From Laccaria trichodermophora (taxonomy: Eukaryota; Basidiomycota; Agaricomycetes; Agaricales; Hydnangiaceae): a DNA stretch of 64,000 nt. A model generated the notes under the pieces. The model was not told the origin of the DNA, made no database searches, and saw only the letters and a list, made by a program, of their open reading frames with translations. The first letter of the stretch is position 1. Every line of letters starts with the position of its first letter. A program made the translations under genes and the position numbers. Positions 1 through 12,259 of this stretch are shown here, piece by piece. Location: contig JACTVC010000006.1 in NCBI GenBank assembly GCA_018417955.1, positions 806,001-870,000 of the forward strand, in the 5' to 3' direction.

Positions 1-1280
1 TTCACTCCAAGGCTGTCCAAATTCAGGGCACCCTGTCTTTTGCTGTGCTTTCATTGTCTTTTGCTGTGCACTTTGTCATCTTGTGCTCTTTGTCGTCTTG
101 GCCAGTCCAAATGATTCATGCAATGTATCTACCACATATTGTCTGTTTCCTTTGCATGCTTGTTGTTGTCTTCTTCAAGTCCCATGTGTCTACCATATTT
201 GTCTCACAGCAATACATCCACACCAACTCTGCATGCCCATTGTCATCTTGGCCAGTCCAAACAGTTTGAGCATGAAGAACCTACCACAATTGTCTTGTGG
301 AGTAATCTGCTGGATTATCCAATCCTGCTATTTCCTCTTTGTTGGCACATGCTAAGTGCCAAGATCCAAGCATGTAGATTCAGTTACCATTAACTGTGCC
401 AGGGCTTTATTCAAGATAAACACCCCCCCATTCTTTCCTTCCCTCCAATGCCTGTACATTTACCAAACCCAATTCATACACAACTCTTTCATCCATGTCA
501 AGTTATCAGGTATGCATATCCTTATTACATGTTACCAGGCACTTATATCAAGTTCCATCTCATAGTAATGTCTCCAACATATCTTGTGGATAAGATCCAG
601 ACCATGTGACCCAATGGACCAGAAGACAAGTGATTTGTGGTTGATGGCAGATGTCTTGTCTACAATGAACACTGGAATGAATGCTTCCCCTATCTATACA
701 AAGTTGCCACCCATCCCCTGGTGCATAACACCATCAATGTCAAATGCATCCTCATGTACATGGTAGACATGGATCCTGCAGCATTAAAACACAAAGCTGC
801 ATGGGAAGACACCTTATGCATTTCCCTTGGTCCAGACACCACAATGGCTCAACATGGTAAGCAAATGCAAGTGGATCAACACTGTTGTCTTTAACATTTT
901 ATCACAGGGCTTCTTTGCCTCATGGATGGCACTGTCATATATGCCTGCATGTTGAACTGTCCTAAGGATTGAGTGACTGGACTACAGATGGCAGAATATG
1001 ATGTAATCAATTCATGGTGCTTGGTGGGGTAGGCAGATTAATACAATGTAACACAATAAATTGTTAAATAACAATTCAGAAAACATCTCCTCAATCCTGA
1101 AGTAGTAAAAGAGTTGTATATTGTCCAAGGCATGATACTGGGCAAACCTGAGGATATGACCAGGGATGCATGCACCAACTAAAACAACAAAGAGGAATAT
1201 GTAGGGGGTGCTGCCATCAAACAGACCAGTGTTAAAGGTGTGAAGGGTACCCACTGCTATTCTACTACTTGCACACATGT
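1..1280. other. No recognisable gene; degenerate repeat-like DNA
   Basis: I see no gene I can support here. A short block (15 bases at 97-111, beginning cttggccagtcc) recurs 150 bp later at 247-261 with loosely similar surroundings, which suggests a decayed tandem duplication. The short open frames are unrelated to one another and show no conserved motif. Confidence 0.5.
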
Positions 1281-1284
1281 AGTA

Positions 1285-2480
1285 TCAAAACGAGTCTACA
1301 CTGAAGGGAATTGAGCCACAGGAAGGTCTTGGGCAGAGTTTAGCATAAGTTCAAAAAACACGAAATTACAAACAGACGTACCTCCACAAAGGGTCAATGG
1401 ATTCATAAGCGGTTTGTTGGAGCGTTTTCGAGATGTGAAGTAGTGTCCAAATGAGTCTACGTTGAAGGAAATTGAGCCACAGGAAGGTCTTGGGCAGAGT
1501 TCACGATAAGTGCAAAAACATGAAAATACAAATAGACGTACCTCCACGAGGAGTTGACGGTTTCGTAAACGGTTTCTTGGAGCGTTTTCGGGACATAATG
1601 CACTATCCAAACGAGTCTACGTTGAAGGAAATCGAGGCACAAGAAGGTCCTGGGCATAGTGTATTATAAGTCCAAAAAACATGAAATTACAAACAGACGT
1701 ACCTCCACGAAGGGTTGATGGATTCAAAAACGGTTTGTTGGATCGTTTTTACGATGTGTAGTAGTGTCTAAACGAGTCCACATTGAAGGAAATCGAGCCA
1801 CAGAAAGGTCTTGGGTAGAGTTGAGCATAAGTGCAAAAACACGAAATTACAAACTGACGTACCTCCACGAAGGGATGACGGATTTGTGAATGGTTTGTTG
1901 GAGCGTCTTCGGGACGTGTATTAGTATCCAAAAGAGTCTACGTTGAGGGAAATTGAGGCACAGGAAGGTCTTGGGCAGAGTTTAGCAGAAGTGCAAAAAC
2001 ACGAAAGTACAAATAGATGTACCTCCACGAAGAGTTGACGGATTCGTAAACGGTTTGTCGGAGCGTTTTCGGGACGTAAAGTAGTATCCAAACAAGTCTA
2101 CGTTGACGGAAATCGATGCACAGGAAGGTCTTGGGCAGAGTTTAGCAGAAGTGCAAAAACACGAAAATACAAATAGACGTACCTCCACGAAGAGTTGACG
2201 GTTTCGTAAACGGTTTGTCGGAGCATTTTTGGGACGTGAAGTAGTATCCAAACGAGTCTACGTTGAAGGAAATCGAGGCACAGGAAGGCCAAGCTTGGGC
2301 AGAGTTTAGCAGAAGTGCAAAAACACGAAAGTACAAACAAACATACCTCCACGAGGAGTTGACGGATTCGTAAACGGTTTCTTGGAGCGTTTTCGGGACG
2401 TGAAGCACGATCCAAACGAGTCTACGTTGAAGCGAATCGAGCCACAGGAAGGTCCTGGGCAGAGGTTGGCATTAGGGCAA
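1285..2480 (-). repeat. Left satellite array, ~160 bp units, intron-bearing exon modules
   Basis: Seven to eight diverged copies of a ~160 bp unit. The landmark cctcc (reverse of GGAGG) lies at 1381, 1541, 1702, 1862, 2022, 2182 and 2346, so the spacing is 160-164 bp. Read on the minus strand, each unit is an exon-like segment of 107-108 nt followed by a ~52 nt segment that starts GTACGT/GTATGT and ends in AG. The exon-like part is an open ~36-codon module (pattern TFLWLDFLQRRLVW near its start, VNSSWR at its end) in most units; at least one unit has a stop. In the unit exon at 2347-2454 the acceptor reads CCCAG|G and the exon is exactly 108 nt. In several others the acceptor reads CCCAAG, which shortens the exon by one base and would shift the frame. 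Similar to the right array on the opposite strand. Whether this was ever a gene is inference. Confidence 0.85.
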
Positions 2481-2486
2481 AAAGAC

Positions 2487-2592
2487 GAGTCACGGCATTG
2501 CCCGAAAATGACGTACTTCCTTTGCGGGCTACCTTCAAAATGCAAGGTAGCCCGCAAGGGAAGTACGTCATTTTCGGAAATTTCCGTGACTC
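2487..2592. repeat. 106 bp palindrome between the two satellite arrays
   Basis: A near-perfect inverted repeat with arms of ~48 nt and a loop of about 8 nt. It starts GAGTCACGG and ends CCGTGACTC. Each arm contains CGAAAATGACGTACTTCC and the block GCGGGCTACCTT, with a short non-matching bubble after the first nine bases. It sits exactly at the switch in orientation between left and right satellite arrays. It could be a MITE that landed there or a cruciform-forming junction. Confidence 0.9.
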
Positions 2593-2654
2593 AACTTGTG
2601 AGTCATTCCTTTTGATCAGCAGAATTATTCACCATTATCCTCACAACTTCTCAG

Positions 2655-3403
2655 CACCTTCCTGCAGTCCGTTTCGCTTGAGCGTGGACTCGATTCAATA
2701 CCTACGCATTCCACGAACAAGCTCCACAAAACCGTTTACAAAACGGTCAACTTCCCATGGAGGTAAGTATCACTTTGTATATTCGCATTTTTGCACTCAT
2801 GCTCACAAGCTCTCAGTACCTTAATCTGGACCGTTTGGCGTGCGCGTGGGCTCGTTCGGATAACCCCAAACTCCCTGAAAACGGACCACCAAACCGTTTG
2901 TGAAATGGTTGAGGCCTCGTGGAGGTAGGTCACTTTGTATATTCGCTTTTTTGCACACATCCTCACAAGCTCTCAGTGCCTCATTCTGGTCCATTTGGCA
3001 TGGGCATGGGCTCGTTCGGATACCCCCATACTCCCTGAAAACAGTCCAGAAAACTGCTTTCAAAACGGTTGAGGCCTTGTGGAGGTAAGTCACTTTGTAT
3101 ATTCGCTTTTTTGCACATATGCTCACAAGCTCCAGTACCTTAATCTGGTCCATTTGGCATGCACATGGGCTCGTTCGGATACCCCCAGACTCCCTGAAAA
3201 CGGTCCACCAAACTGTCTGTGAAATAGTTGAGGCCTCATGGAGGTAAGTCAAATTGTATATTTGCCTTTTTGAATTTATGCTGACAATCGCTCAGCACCT
3301 TAATCTCGTCCGTTTGGCATGCATGTGGGCTTGTTCGGATGCTCCCAAACTCCCTGAATATGATCAACAAAACTGTTTATGAAATGGTTGAGGCCTTGGT
3401 TGA
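2655..3403 (+). repeat. Right satellite array: 108 nt exon modules with 51-54 nt introns
   Basis: Five copies of the same family as the left array, inverted relative to it. Exon-like modules lie at 2655-2762, 2817-2924, 2977-3084, 3136-3243 and a decayed one from 3296. The first four are each exactly 108 nt and open in one phase (36 codons; typical pieces GLVRIPP and EASWR). Between them lie intervals of 54, 52, 51 and 52 nt that begin GTAAGT or GTAGGT and end CAG; the last has a textbook branch site GCTGAC eight bases before CTCAG. All modules are phase 2, so skipping or adding a module would keep the frame. I do not recognise the encoded module. Confidence 0.85.
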
Positions 3404-3559
3404 TTGTTATACATTGAATATAAAGAAATATAATTGAATGGGGTTGATAACACTGTGGAAATGTTGAGGAAGCTTGCAAGAACAGGGCTAGCAAATAATT
3501 TGAGTAAAGAGAGAGCAGAGGCATCACTATTTATGTGCTCAGGGTGCTAAAAGCAAGTG

Positions 3560-6500
3560 TTAAGCAATGATTTGGTAGATTTGACTAGAAAATACGATGA
3601 GGAGGATGAGGTGTTCAACTGTGGGAAGAAATCATTTTCATGGGAGAAAGTCAAATTTCAGTGTTACCGTGCTGAAAAAAGTCTCGAGATCCCAGGTAAT
3701 AAACGAGTCTCTTCGTAAACTCAGAGGACTCATAATCCTGACATGTTATTGGAGTTTGCAGCTGTTCGTGATGGCCTTCTTGGCGATGAAGGTTCTATAA
3801 TGCCAGAACGTCCTGTCATGGTGGATGGTAAACTTGTAGGAGGAACAGCTCTAGAATGAAGTGGTATACAAGGCATTAAAGACACCTGGTGCTACACCAA
3901 TACTCTTAGCCACCAACACCCACGAGATGTTGTTGGGATCACAGCTTCAGCTAAAATTTATGACAGCAAAATGTCAGAGATGCAAAAGATAAGGAAACGC
4001 ATGGCTGCAGTGAGTTCTATATATTGTTTTTGTTCAATTGATTTTGAAATTTCTGTAGCTTGGAGCCGCCATGACTATGGATTCCATGGAGGCCTGTGCC
4101 CCAAAAGACTACTTGGCGCTTCTCAAGGAACATTCCGAAGTAGATAATATTCCATGTATCGGCAATGATAGAAACGTGGTGGCACCTGCACAGCAAATAA
4201 ATATCGCAGCTGCTGTGACTCGTGATACATGCAGAAGTAAGTATTTACTGGTGAGAAGTTACCATATATATTAAAACCAAGTTTTAGGAAAAGGGCTGGA
4301 GGGCATGGGTAACTTTGGGACCCTAGATGGTCATGTGGATTGTTTAGACTGTGTTGGATGCCTCACCACCATGATGGCAATGTCTCGTCTTCCTGAAGGC
4401 TATGAAGATGGAAGATTCCACTTGTTGTCTCTTGGTGTCTATGCACGGCTGGATTTCATGAAGATTCTTGTCTTCTGTGGTCTAAACAAGCACGGTGGAA
4501 CACCACCGATCGCACCTCCAGGGAAGTTAGTAATTGACGCTCATGCTACTTGCATGATGGGAGTAATGTATCCACCTGAATCAATGATCAATGGCTCAGG
4601 CTCTGTGAAGACCATACTAGCGTCTCTCGGAAAGGGATATCTGGAGTTGCCACCTGAAGTTACTGGATATGTGTTGGTGTTTTAAATTACATTTAAGAAG
4701 TAACCTCTGACATTTGTTCATAGGTCCCTCCAGGAACGCAAGTCTTCTAATGAAGCAAACTGGGCCACCGATGGCGAAAGCGTCATGGAAGATATATCTT
4801 TGTTCAGATATGTCTCCAGGAGTTTGTTGCAACTCTCGTCGCATGTTCTCATGCAGTTACCTTGACAACTTCAAGTTCTAATCGATACCGAGCAATTTCT
4901 CAACTCTATTTCGATGGTTGATGAGAATGGCAACATCGTAACTGCAGGTGATTGGGCTCATGCTCCAAATGCAGCTCACCCAGATACTCCTCCTCGACCA
5001 TCTCCATCTCAAACATCAGAGTCTTTAGTGGCAGACCCCACCATTCCTAACATCGCCACATCATCGTTGACAGACCATCAGATGGAAGACGATAATTTTA
5101 TCCCTTCTGTAAACAACTCTATCATTCACCGCCGAGACCACCATCTCTCTTGGTTATCATATTGTGCTAGAGTTGCTGAGTTTATCCCTTCAATGCAAGA
5201 TTGCTTGGGAAACTTTGATGTTATACGCAAGGCTATTGAAGAAGGTACAACAAGCAGAAGAGTTTTGCCTTGGGCTTCCATGAAGGACAAAGGCCCTCGT
5301 AAGTAAAAGAAATCTTGTATTTATCTTTACTTACATGTATTCTACAGAAAACAAGTGTAAAGAACAAGATAACACCTCTGGTGGACATAACAGTCCAAAA
5401 AGAAGTAAGCGTTTCTCAATAAACAGATATATTCAGTTAGCCGATTATATTGTAGAACGAAGAAAGAAGACTGATAAAACAGCTCACAATGAGAGTTTAA
5501 TGTGTGAGTACTTGGCTATCTTATGCAAACTGATTTTCTAAGGACAAATACAGAATCGCAATCTACCCAACTACTGTTAAACCCCACAAAAATGGTACCT
5601 GATTTGAAAAGAAAAGGGAAAGAAAGAGGTAAACAGCTTGTTTTGATTGGTTTACTTAGCTCAGTATCCTGTCGACAGCTAAAGACATTGAGCCGGAAAA
5701 TCTGCCTGAGTTAAGAAAATCAAGACGTCAAGCTCAGAAATCTGGGTCCTTACTTCAGGAACCTGAGATGTATGGAGGAGGTGCTGGTCCTTCTAAAAGG
5801 TACTTGCACAGAAAACGAAGGAGTGAAGATGGTATGATAACTTGACTCAAATGATGTAAACTTTTATAAATAAGATGTAAGATTCTTTTACAGAATCTGA
5901 TGAGGATAGCAGCATGTATGAATCTACTTCGCCACCACAATCCCCTCAAACATCAAGACTTTTGTTCCCTGAGATAGGACATATCGACTTCGATGCCCTA
6001 GCTCCCGACCAAAGGAATGTCCCTCTTAATGGCTCTGAAAGCTCCTCAGAATCAGATTCGACGAGCCCAGAGTTAGATTCTACCATAACAACTAAAGGTA
6101 TCAATCATATATTATCTGCATTGTATTTTCATGGAGCCCTTTGCAGATAATATTGACAAATTCTTGAACCAATTAATGGAGGAAGCTATATTATCTGCTG
6201 CAAATGATTTCGATAATTCGATCGGAGAGATACGCACTACTACAACTATTTCTGACGTACTCTCAACGGCTACTTCTTGTCAATCAATGCTCAACGCTAT
6301 ACAAACTTCACCATCCAATTCATCTACAGCTTCACTTGTGGCAAATGTTCTGAAAGGCTTCAATCACCTAGAAAACTACGTAGGGTCACAGTTTGTTGAA
6401 GTGAAAATGGCATGCTCTTTGGTCATGTATTCTGCCTGGAGTCTTTTTTATTGGCCTGATTCAATTGTTCAGATGTCCATGTCACAGAAAGTGCATGACT

Positions 6501-8225
6501 CCGAGTGCTGGGTTGATCAACTCGTTTCAGACGTTTACCGAGCTCTCTGTAATATGGAACCTGGACAACCTGCAGTCATGTTCTCCTCTGCAAAATACCT
6601 TGCAGCCATTGACCCCCCCAACAAATACTTATACTGCTCTGCTCGCTATAGAGCCTCTTGGACTACGGAGAAGAAAGTAGAAGAGGCCTATGTTCTTGCC
6701 ACTGCCATTATATGCCAGTGGATAGGCCTTCCTAATGATGGCATTTGTCTGGCAAGATATGCTTTTCTGAATGTGTTTTTGAGTATGAAGCATGAGACAA
6801 ATGCTATACTTTATCTAAATGTAGTCTGGGACATATACCAAAATCCTACTCTGCGTTTGCTCCGAGGGACTGCAAAAAGTGAGAAGAGAACCCCTCAAGA
6901 GCTTTTCAGTGGATTCAGAAACCGTATACAACAACACCCCATCAGCAATCCTGATAGTAAACTCTGTAAAGATTTGATTCACCTCGGAACCCATTCAGCA
7001 TCTTGGTACAAGACTTGTACAAGTGATAACCCTAAAGTGAGTTTAATGTTCCTGCATCTTGTTTGTGTCTAAATGTGTATTATTGAAGATATCTCAACCA
7101 CCTGCTGTTTCATTACCATCCTCAAACCGTTCCACATTGGTGCCAAATCCACAAGCAGCATCTCAGCCAGTAAGATAAATCACATCTTGATATGAGACGT
7201 CTTAATAAAGTTAATTATAGACTCCTTCCAATGCCAACAATGATGCTGATGCAAAACGACAAGTATTTTGTGATTACCTTTGCAAACTTTTACCATTGAT
7301 TGAGAAGCCTGGTCAAGAATATCCTGCACACAGCAAATTGTCACAGGTTGCTGCTGATCTTGATTACTTACTACCATTTCGCCAATGCGCACCTAGCATG
7401 AAACGAGCAATGAAAGTCCTTTACTCTGATCGTGATTGACTTCGCACAGCTCAAGGCTTTGCCAACGTTCTAGCTTTTCGTGGAATATTCTATGGATCCA
7501 ATTTTGCTGCAGATGATTATCGATATTTCAACAGCAGAGAGGAGTGGAACGATTTTTATAATGAAAAGGAAAGCATTCTTGGAACTGAAGAGAAAGAGGA
7601 AGCTGTGAAGCGTCAAGAGAAGAAGAAGAAAAAGAAAGCTGGTACTGCTCCAAAGAAAGCCAAGTCTGCTAAGGTACTTGAAGAGGAGGAGAATCGTCGG
7701 AAAGGTGCAACAGAAGACTATTTCCGAGATATGGCAATTTATGGAACGTCCAATGTTAAACGTTCTACATCGCTTTTCAACCAATACTGGGAGAGATCTA
7801 CTTCAGAATACTGGAAGAAAACCAAAACAGTTCCCTGGGAGGAGATGATACAGAGAGATCCAAGCCCATGGGAGCTTTATGACTGGCTCATCTCTCCTGG
7901 GCGTTTCCCAAACATTGGAGGACTAACAGCTCTTCTTATAGTTGGAGATCTCATTGAAGCTGGAGCGATGTGTGAAACTTCTCCAGATGAATGGGGTTCA
8001 TTAGTTGTTGCTGTTGACAGAGGCGCTAAGAAGGGCCTGAAGGACCTCAAGTTGGTTGATGCCAATGCTCCGCCACACACTGTTGTTCAGGAATTCAAAG
8101 ATCTCGACAATTTCCTTTTGGAAAGACTGACATCAGAGCAAAGGAAAGCAATGTGTTATAACATTGTGATGCTCGAGCATGGACTATGCAAGCATCCACA
8201 CTTTGTAAAACTTTCTACAAAGTAG
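3560..8225 (+). pseudogene. Large multi-exon gene of unknown family, broken by stops and a frameshift
   Basis: A long run of plus-strand exons separated by short GT-AG introns (e.g. 4009-4058) encodes one large unrecognised protein. Visible landmarks in order: DTWCYTNTLSHQHPRDVVG (3880-3930), a Gly/Cys-rich block with LDGHVDCLDCVGC (4320-4365), a Pro/Ser-rich linker (4960-5060), basic and acidic stretches (5400-6080), a 300-codon mostly helical block (6131-7050), a Lys-rich coiled-coil-like stretch (7590-7680), and a C-terminal block ending at 8225. Damage: TGA at 3857-3859 inside an otherwise open exon, a one-base frameshift near 4742, TGA at 4863-4865 and TGA at 7437-7439, with clear homologous reading on both sides of each. 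The last two stops are explained by CGA to TGA changes. I cannot assign a function; a mobile-element origin is possible from the neighbourhood but not shown. Confidence 0.6.
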
Positions 8226-8395
8226 ACTAGTAGCAATTATTGAGAACTTTGCCATATCTATTAAATGCAGGCCCGTATGTAAAGATCCCTTAGACTAGCA
8301 AATGCTGAATAAATTTTAACATATTATTTGTTAGTGTTTTTTCGAGAGGCTAATAATGTTGATCAATGACATCTCACTTCGCATTCCATCCTGGT

Positions 8396-10955
8396 CTAAC
8401 TTGCAGCTCTACGACGAATAGCCAAATCTATGCAGATAAAGTCAATGTGTATAGGATTTATCTCCAATGAAACTGTGTCCTCTCTAGCTGGAGAATCCTG
8501 AGGTGGTGGGGCGCGATACAGCCTTGACAGAGGGTCAACGTTCAAATGTTTTCTTCCTGGCCGATGGATTATAGAGAGGTGGGGAGCGTATGCTGAGAAT
8601 ACCGTCCCCCAGGCAGCCAATCTCCAGTTTGAATTTTCATAAGTCTTCGCCCACTGGAGAGCCGCATGATTGGTGATTAACGTAACTTTTTCGCCTTCGA
8701 TGAAAGGTTGGAATTTAACAAGTCCCCCTTTGGCTCCCAGGGCTTCGCGCTCTGTCGTAGAATATCAAGTTTCTGCTGCCTTGAAAGTACGAGACCAATA
8801 GGCGATTACTCTTTCTATATAGACAACCATGTCCTTGAAAGACTCCAACCAATCCTCCGCTACAAGACTATCGTTAAAGGAGGATGGCAGTTGTACTACC
8901 AGTTTGGGAGGTTTCTTTCCCACTTCATACGCTTTCTTGAGTTGATCATAAAGTCTCATTCCTTGCAGGTCTTTTATCTTGATAGGTTGAACTTGCTGTA
9001 ACGCGCAACCAAGCGCTTTGTCTGAAGCGTCCGTGTATAGACGATAAGGCGAACCTTCCAAAGGATGTCCCAGCACGGGAGCTTCTTGAAGTGTGCTCTT
9101 GATGGAGCTAAACGCGTTCTCGCACTCAGCAGTCCAATTCCACTTAGCGCCCTTTCGTAGCAACTGGAACAGTGGGTAGCATCTATCTGCGTAATATGGA
9201 ATAAAAGCTGAGAAATAAACTGCCATCCCCAAGAAAGTCTGCAATAGTGACAGTTTCGTAGGTCGACTCAATTCCAGAATAGCGCGAACTTTTTCATTGT
9301 GGGTGGATAGCCCTAGGCGTGAAACTTTGTGCCCTAACAACAAGATTGAGGAGTAGAAGAGATGACATTTGATGGGGGATAGAGTAATGCCTGTGTTTTC
9401 TATAGCTCCTAAGACTTGATCGAGGTGATCGATATGGTCTTTGTAAGTCTTCGAGTAAATGACTATGTCATCTATGTATACTAGACAAAATATCCATAGA
9501 TATGGGGCGAGAATGCCCTGCATGACTCGTTGGAAAATGGAGGGTCCATTTCTTAAACTGAAAGGCATTCGCTTGAACTGAAAAAGGCCCTGATGTGTTC
9601 TAAAGGCTGTCTTTTCTACATCCTCTCCGTCCATTTCTAATTGAGTAAAGCCAGAGAGAGCGTCTAACGAAGATAGGACCTGCGCCCCTGAAAGAGAAGA
9701 TAAAATTTCAGATTGACGGGGAATGGGGAATTCGTCCAGGATCGTAGCAGCATTTAGTTTCCTATAATCTACACAAAACCATGGTTTTCCGTTACAGTAA
9801 GCGATGACAACAGGAGCACTCCATGGACTCTTTGATGGTTCAATCATGTCCTGTTCGAACCATTTGTCCAATTGCTCATTTATTACCACTCTTTTCGCAG
9901 GTGACACGCTGTACATGGGGACAGCTATTGGAACCTGTCTGTCAACTGTCCTGATATGGACCTTGCTCAGATGGTGGCCTAGGCGGCCGTCGAATCCGAA
10001 TGCTTTCTTGTGCCTTTCGAGCATTTCCCAAGCTTTTTCTTGCAAGTGCTCAGGTAGGGACCCAACGTCTAGGAACTCCTGCATCCTCTTGGAAGGGTAT
10101 TCAGTCGGGTCTGGCAGCTCTGCTGTCTTTGGCCCATAGGCTTCAGGTTCGTCTCCTTCCTTAACCTCATTATCTTGCTTGAGTTCTGATTCTTTTTGCT
10201 GATCATCAGATGTGTCTGTCACTGGTGTACTCTGACTCGAGTTATTCGAAGATATCACTATGATTGTCGCTAAGGCCTCTGCTGTCCTTACTAGCTTGTC
10301 CAGGCCCTCTTGCGTTTCTGGAGCGTCGAAGTATTCCTGCAGGTCTGTCAGGTATCCCACTATGTCACCTTTCCGGATCATCTTGGGGTGTGGTGAGGGG
10401 TTGGAGATGGGAACCCAGGGGTTGTCGGCGGAAATAAGCACATTTGGTATGATGAAAGCAGAGTCATCGTTGGCGGCTAAAACATTTTTCTTGACTAGCC
10501 ATTCCCTATCTTCTTCAAAATGGCCATCTACCCTAATTCTACGGCATTCATCCGGGCAGAGACAGTAGTCTTCCACTGCTCGGATGGTCCTTTTTTCAAT
10601 GCCGAAGCTCTTGATCCTCCTTGCCTTCTTCACCTTATTCCGTTTATGAAGCTTAGCAAAGCGAAACTCACGGCATTGCAAGCGCTTTGGCACATTCTCT
10701 CGAAATCCCTTGTCCTACTGACTCCTCGAGCTGGAACGGAGTAGGGAACACCTGCGAAATTGACGACTGATCGGAAATCTACTTTATGAGCGACGATAAG
10801 CTCATAATTGAGGTGGTAATCTTCCCCTAACAGGATGGGTACCGTCATGTTCGGCACTACGTATGCCTCCGCTTCCGTTTCAAGGAGGACTCCCTCTGAG
10901 GATTGGAACAGGATAGGAATTCGAACGTACCCTTGGCACCAGTGGGAACCAATAT
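8396..10955 (-). mobile_element. Ty3/gypsy retrotransposon pol remnant (protease tail, RT, RNase H)
   Basis: Minus-strand reading gives, in order, a retropepsin-like tail (MTVPILLGEDYHLNYE, ~10,810-10,860), a linker, reverse transcriptase, and RNase H. RT landmarks: VDYRKLNAATILDEFPIPR, LDALSGFTQLEMD, and the catalytic LVYIDDIVIYSK. RNase H follows with LYTDASDKALGCALQQ and RPGRKHLNVDPLSRL. There is a frame change near 10,695 and a TGA at 8765-8767 splitting RNase H; reading past it the homology continues (YSTTEREALGAKGG). No integrase follows 8,396, so the 3' part is deleted. LTRs were not found. The copy is dead. The region 8226-8395 between it and the preceding pseudogene holds nothing recognisable. 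Confidence 0.9.
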
Positions 10956-10966
10956 TTATGATAAAA

Positions 10967-12192
10967 CAATGGCAATGCCAATGGTCATCTCAAACGAACT
11001 GTCATAAAGTTTATGAGAGGCATCTCATTAGGATGTCCTATCTATTTCATTCATATAATTCTCAGAACTTTTCATAAACTATGGGGAAGTTTTGAGATAT
11101 ATTTCATAAGTCTTCCTGCTGATTTCATTGTCAATTTCATAACCCTTCCATGGCAACTTCATTGCACTTTCATTAAAACCTAAGGCTCTTTCATTATTAG
11201 TGTATGGGTTATTTCATTATTGATCTCATTGGCAATTTCATTTAGATACCCAACACTTTCATTGGATATTTCATTAATATCTCATGTGATTTCATTGTGC
11301 TTTTCATAACTAATGCCCTGTGCTTTCAATAGATATTTCATTAGAAATGTTGGGGCCTCTCATTGCAATTTTTCATTGATAATTCAGGTGATTTCATTGT
11401 GCTTTTCATAACTAATGCCCTGCGCTTTTAATAGATATTTCATTAGAAATGTTGAGCACTCTCATTGTGATTTTTCATTACTATTTCAGGCAATTTCATT
11501 GCTTTTCATAACTATTGTCCTGCACTTTCAATAGATATTTCATTAGGAATGTTGGGGCCTTTCATTGGGATTTGTCATTAATAATTCAGGTGATTTCATT
11601 GCACTTTTCATAATTAATGCCCTGCACTTTCAATAGATATTTCATTAGAAATGTTGGGGCCTCTCATTGCGATATTTCATTAATAATTCAGGCAATTTCA
11701 TTGCACTTTTCATAACTAATGCCCTGTGCTTTCAATAGATATTTCATTGCACATTTCATATGGATCTCTGGTGCTTTCATTTTACCTGTCAGGGTCCATC
11801 CAATCAGATGTTGGCATGATGGTCACATGACCCATTACCCCAAATGGTCAAAAAACAAAAGTTGAAGCCCTGCACTGTAGCTTCCAGAATCTGTTTGAAT
11901 TATGTCCTAGAGTGCTCCCATTGTGAAGATATGAGGCTAGAGATTTTTTCCACCACCTGCTTTTCTTTTTTGTTTTTTGTGTTTTTCTCCATAAAAACAA
12001 CACCAAACAATGAGATTTCAACACATTTAGAGAGCTATGAGAAGGGGCTACAATTATTGTATTGTGGGAAATTTGACCAAAAAAGGAAGGTGCATACCCA
12101 AAAACAGAAACTGACACTGACAGACTACAAAAGATTTCTGGTAGACTACCAAAGTCTGATAGACTACAATGTTTACTAACAGACTACCAAAG
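10967..12192 (+). repeat. Left inverted arm of fold-back element, TTTCATT-rich
   Basis: About 11,060-11,790 is built from a recurring short motif, (A/T)TTTCATT(G/A), every 10-25 bases, grouped into larger ~120-140 bp units that each contain GATATTTCATTA(G)AAATGTTG(G)G and CTTTTCATAACTAATGCCC. The inner part (11,840-12,180) has an open frame beginning MVKKQKLKPC that is duplicated perfectly in the other arm; I do not treat it as a gene because it has no recognisable motif. Confidence 0.85.
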
Positions 12193-12259
12193 ACTACAAA
12201 AAGTCAGACATAGACTACAATGTTTACTAATAGACCACAAAAGACTACAACAATTGGAT

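Noticed and set aside
11844..12179. A 111-codon frame in the fold-back arm, repeated identically in the other arm
   Set aside because: Identity follows from the near-perfect inverted repeat; no motif, start context or splice evidence supports a gene.
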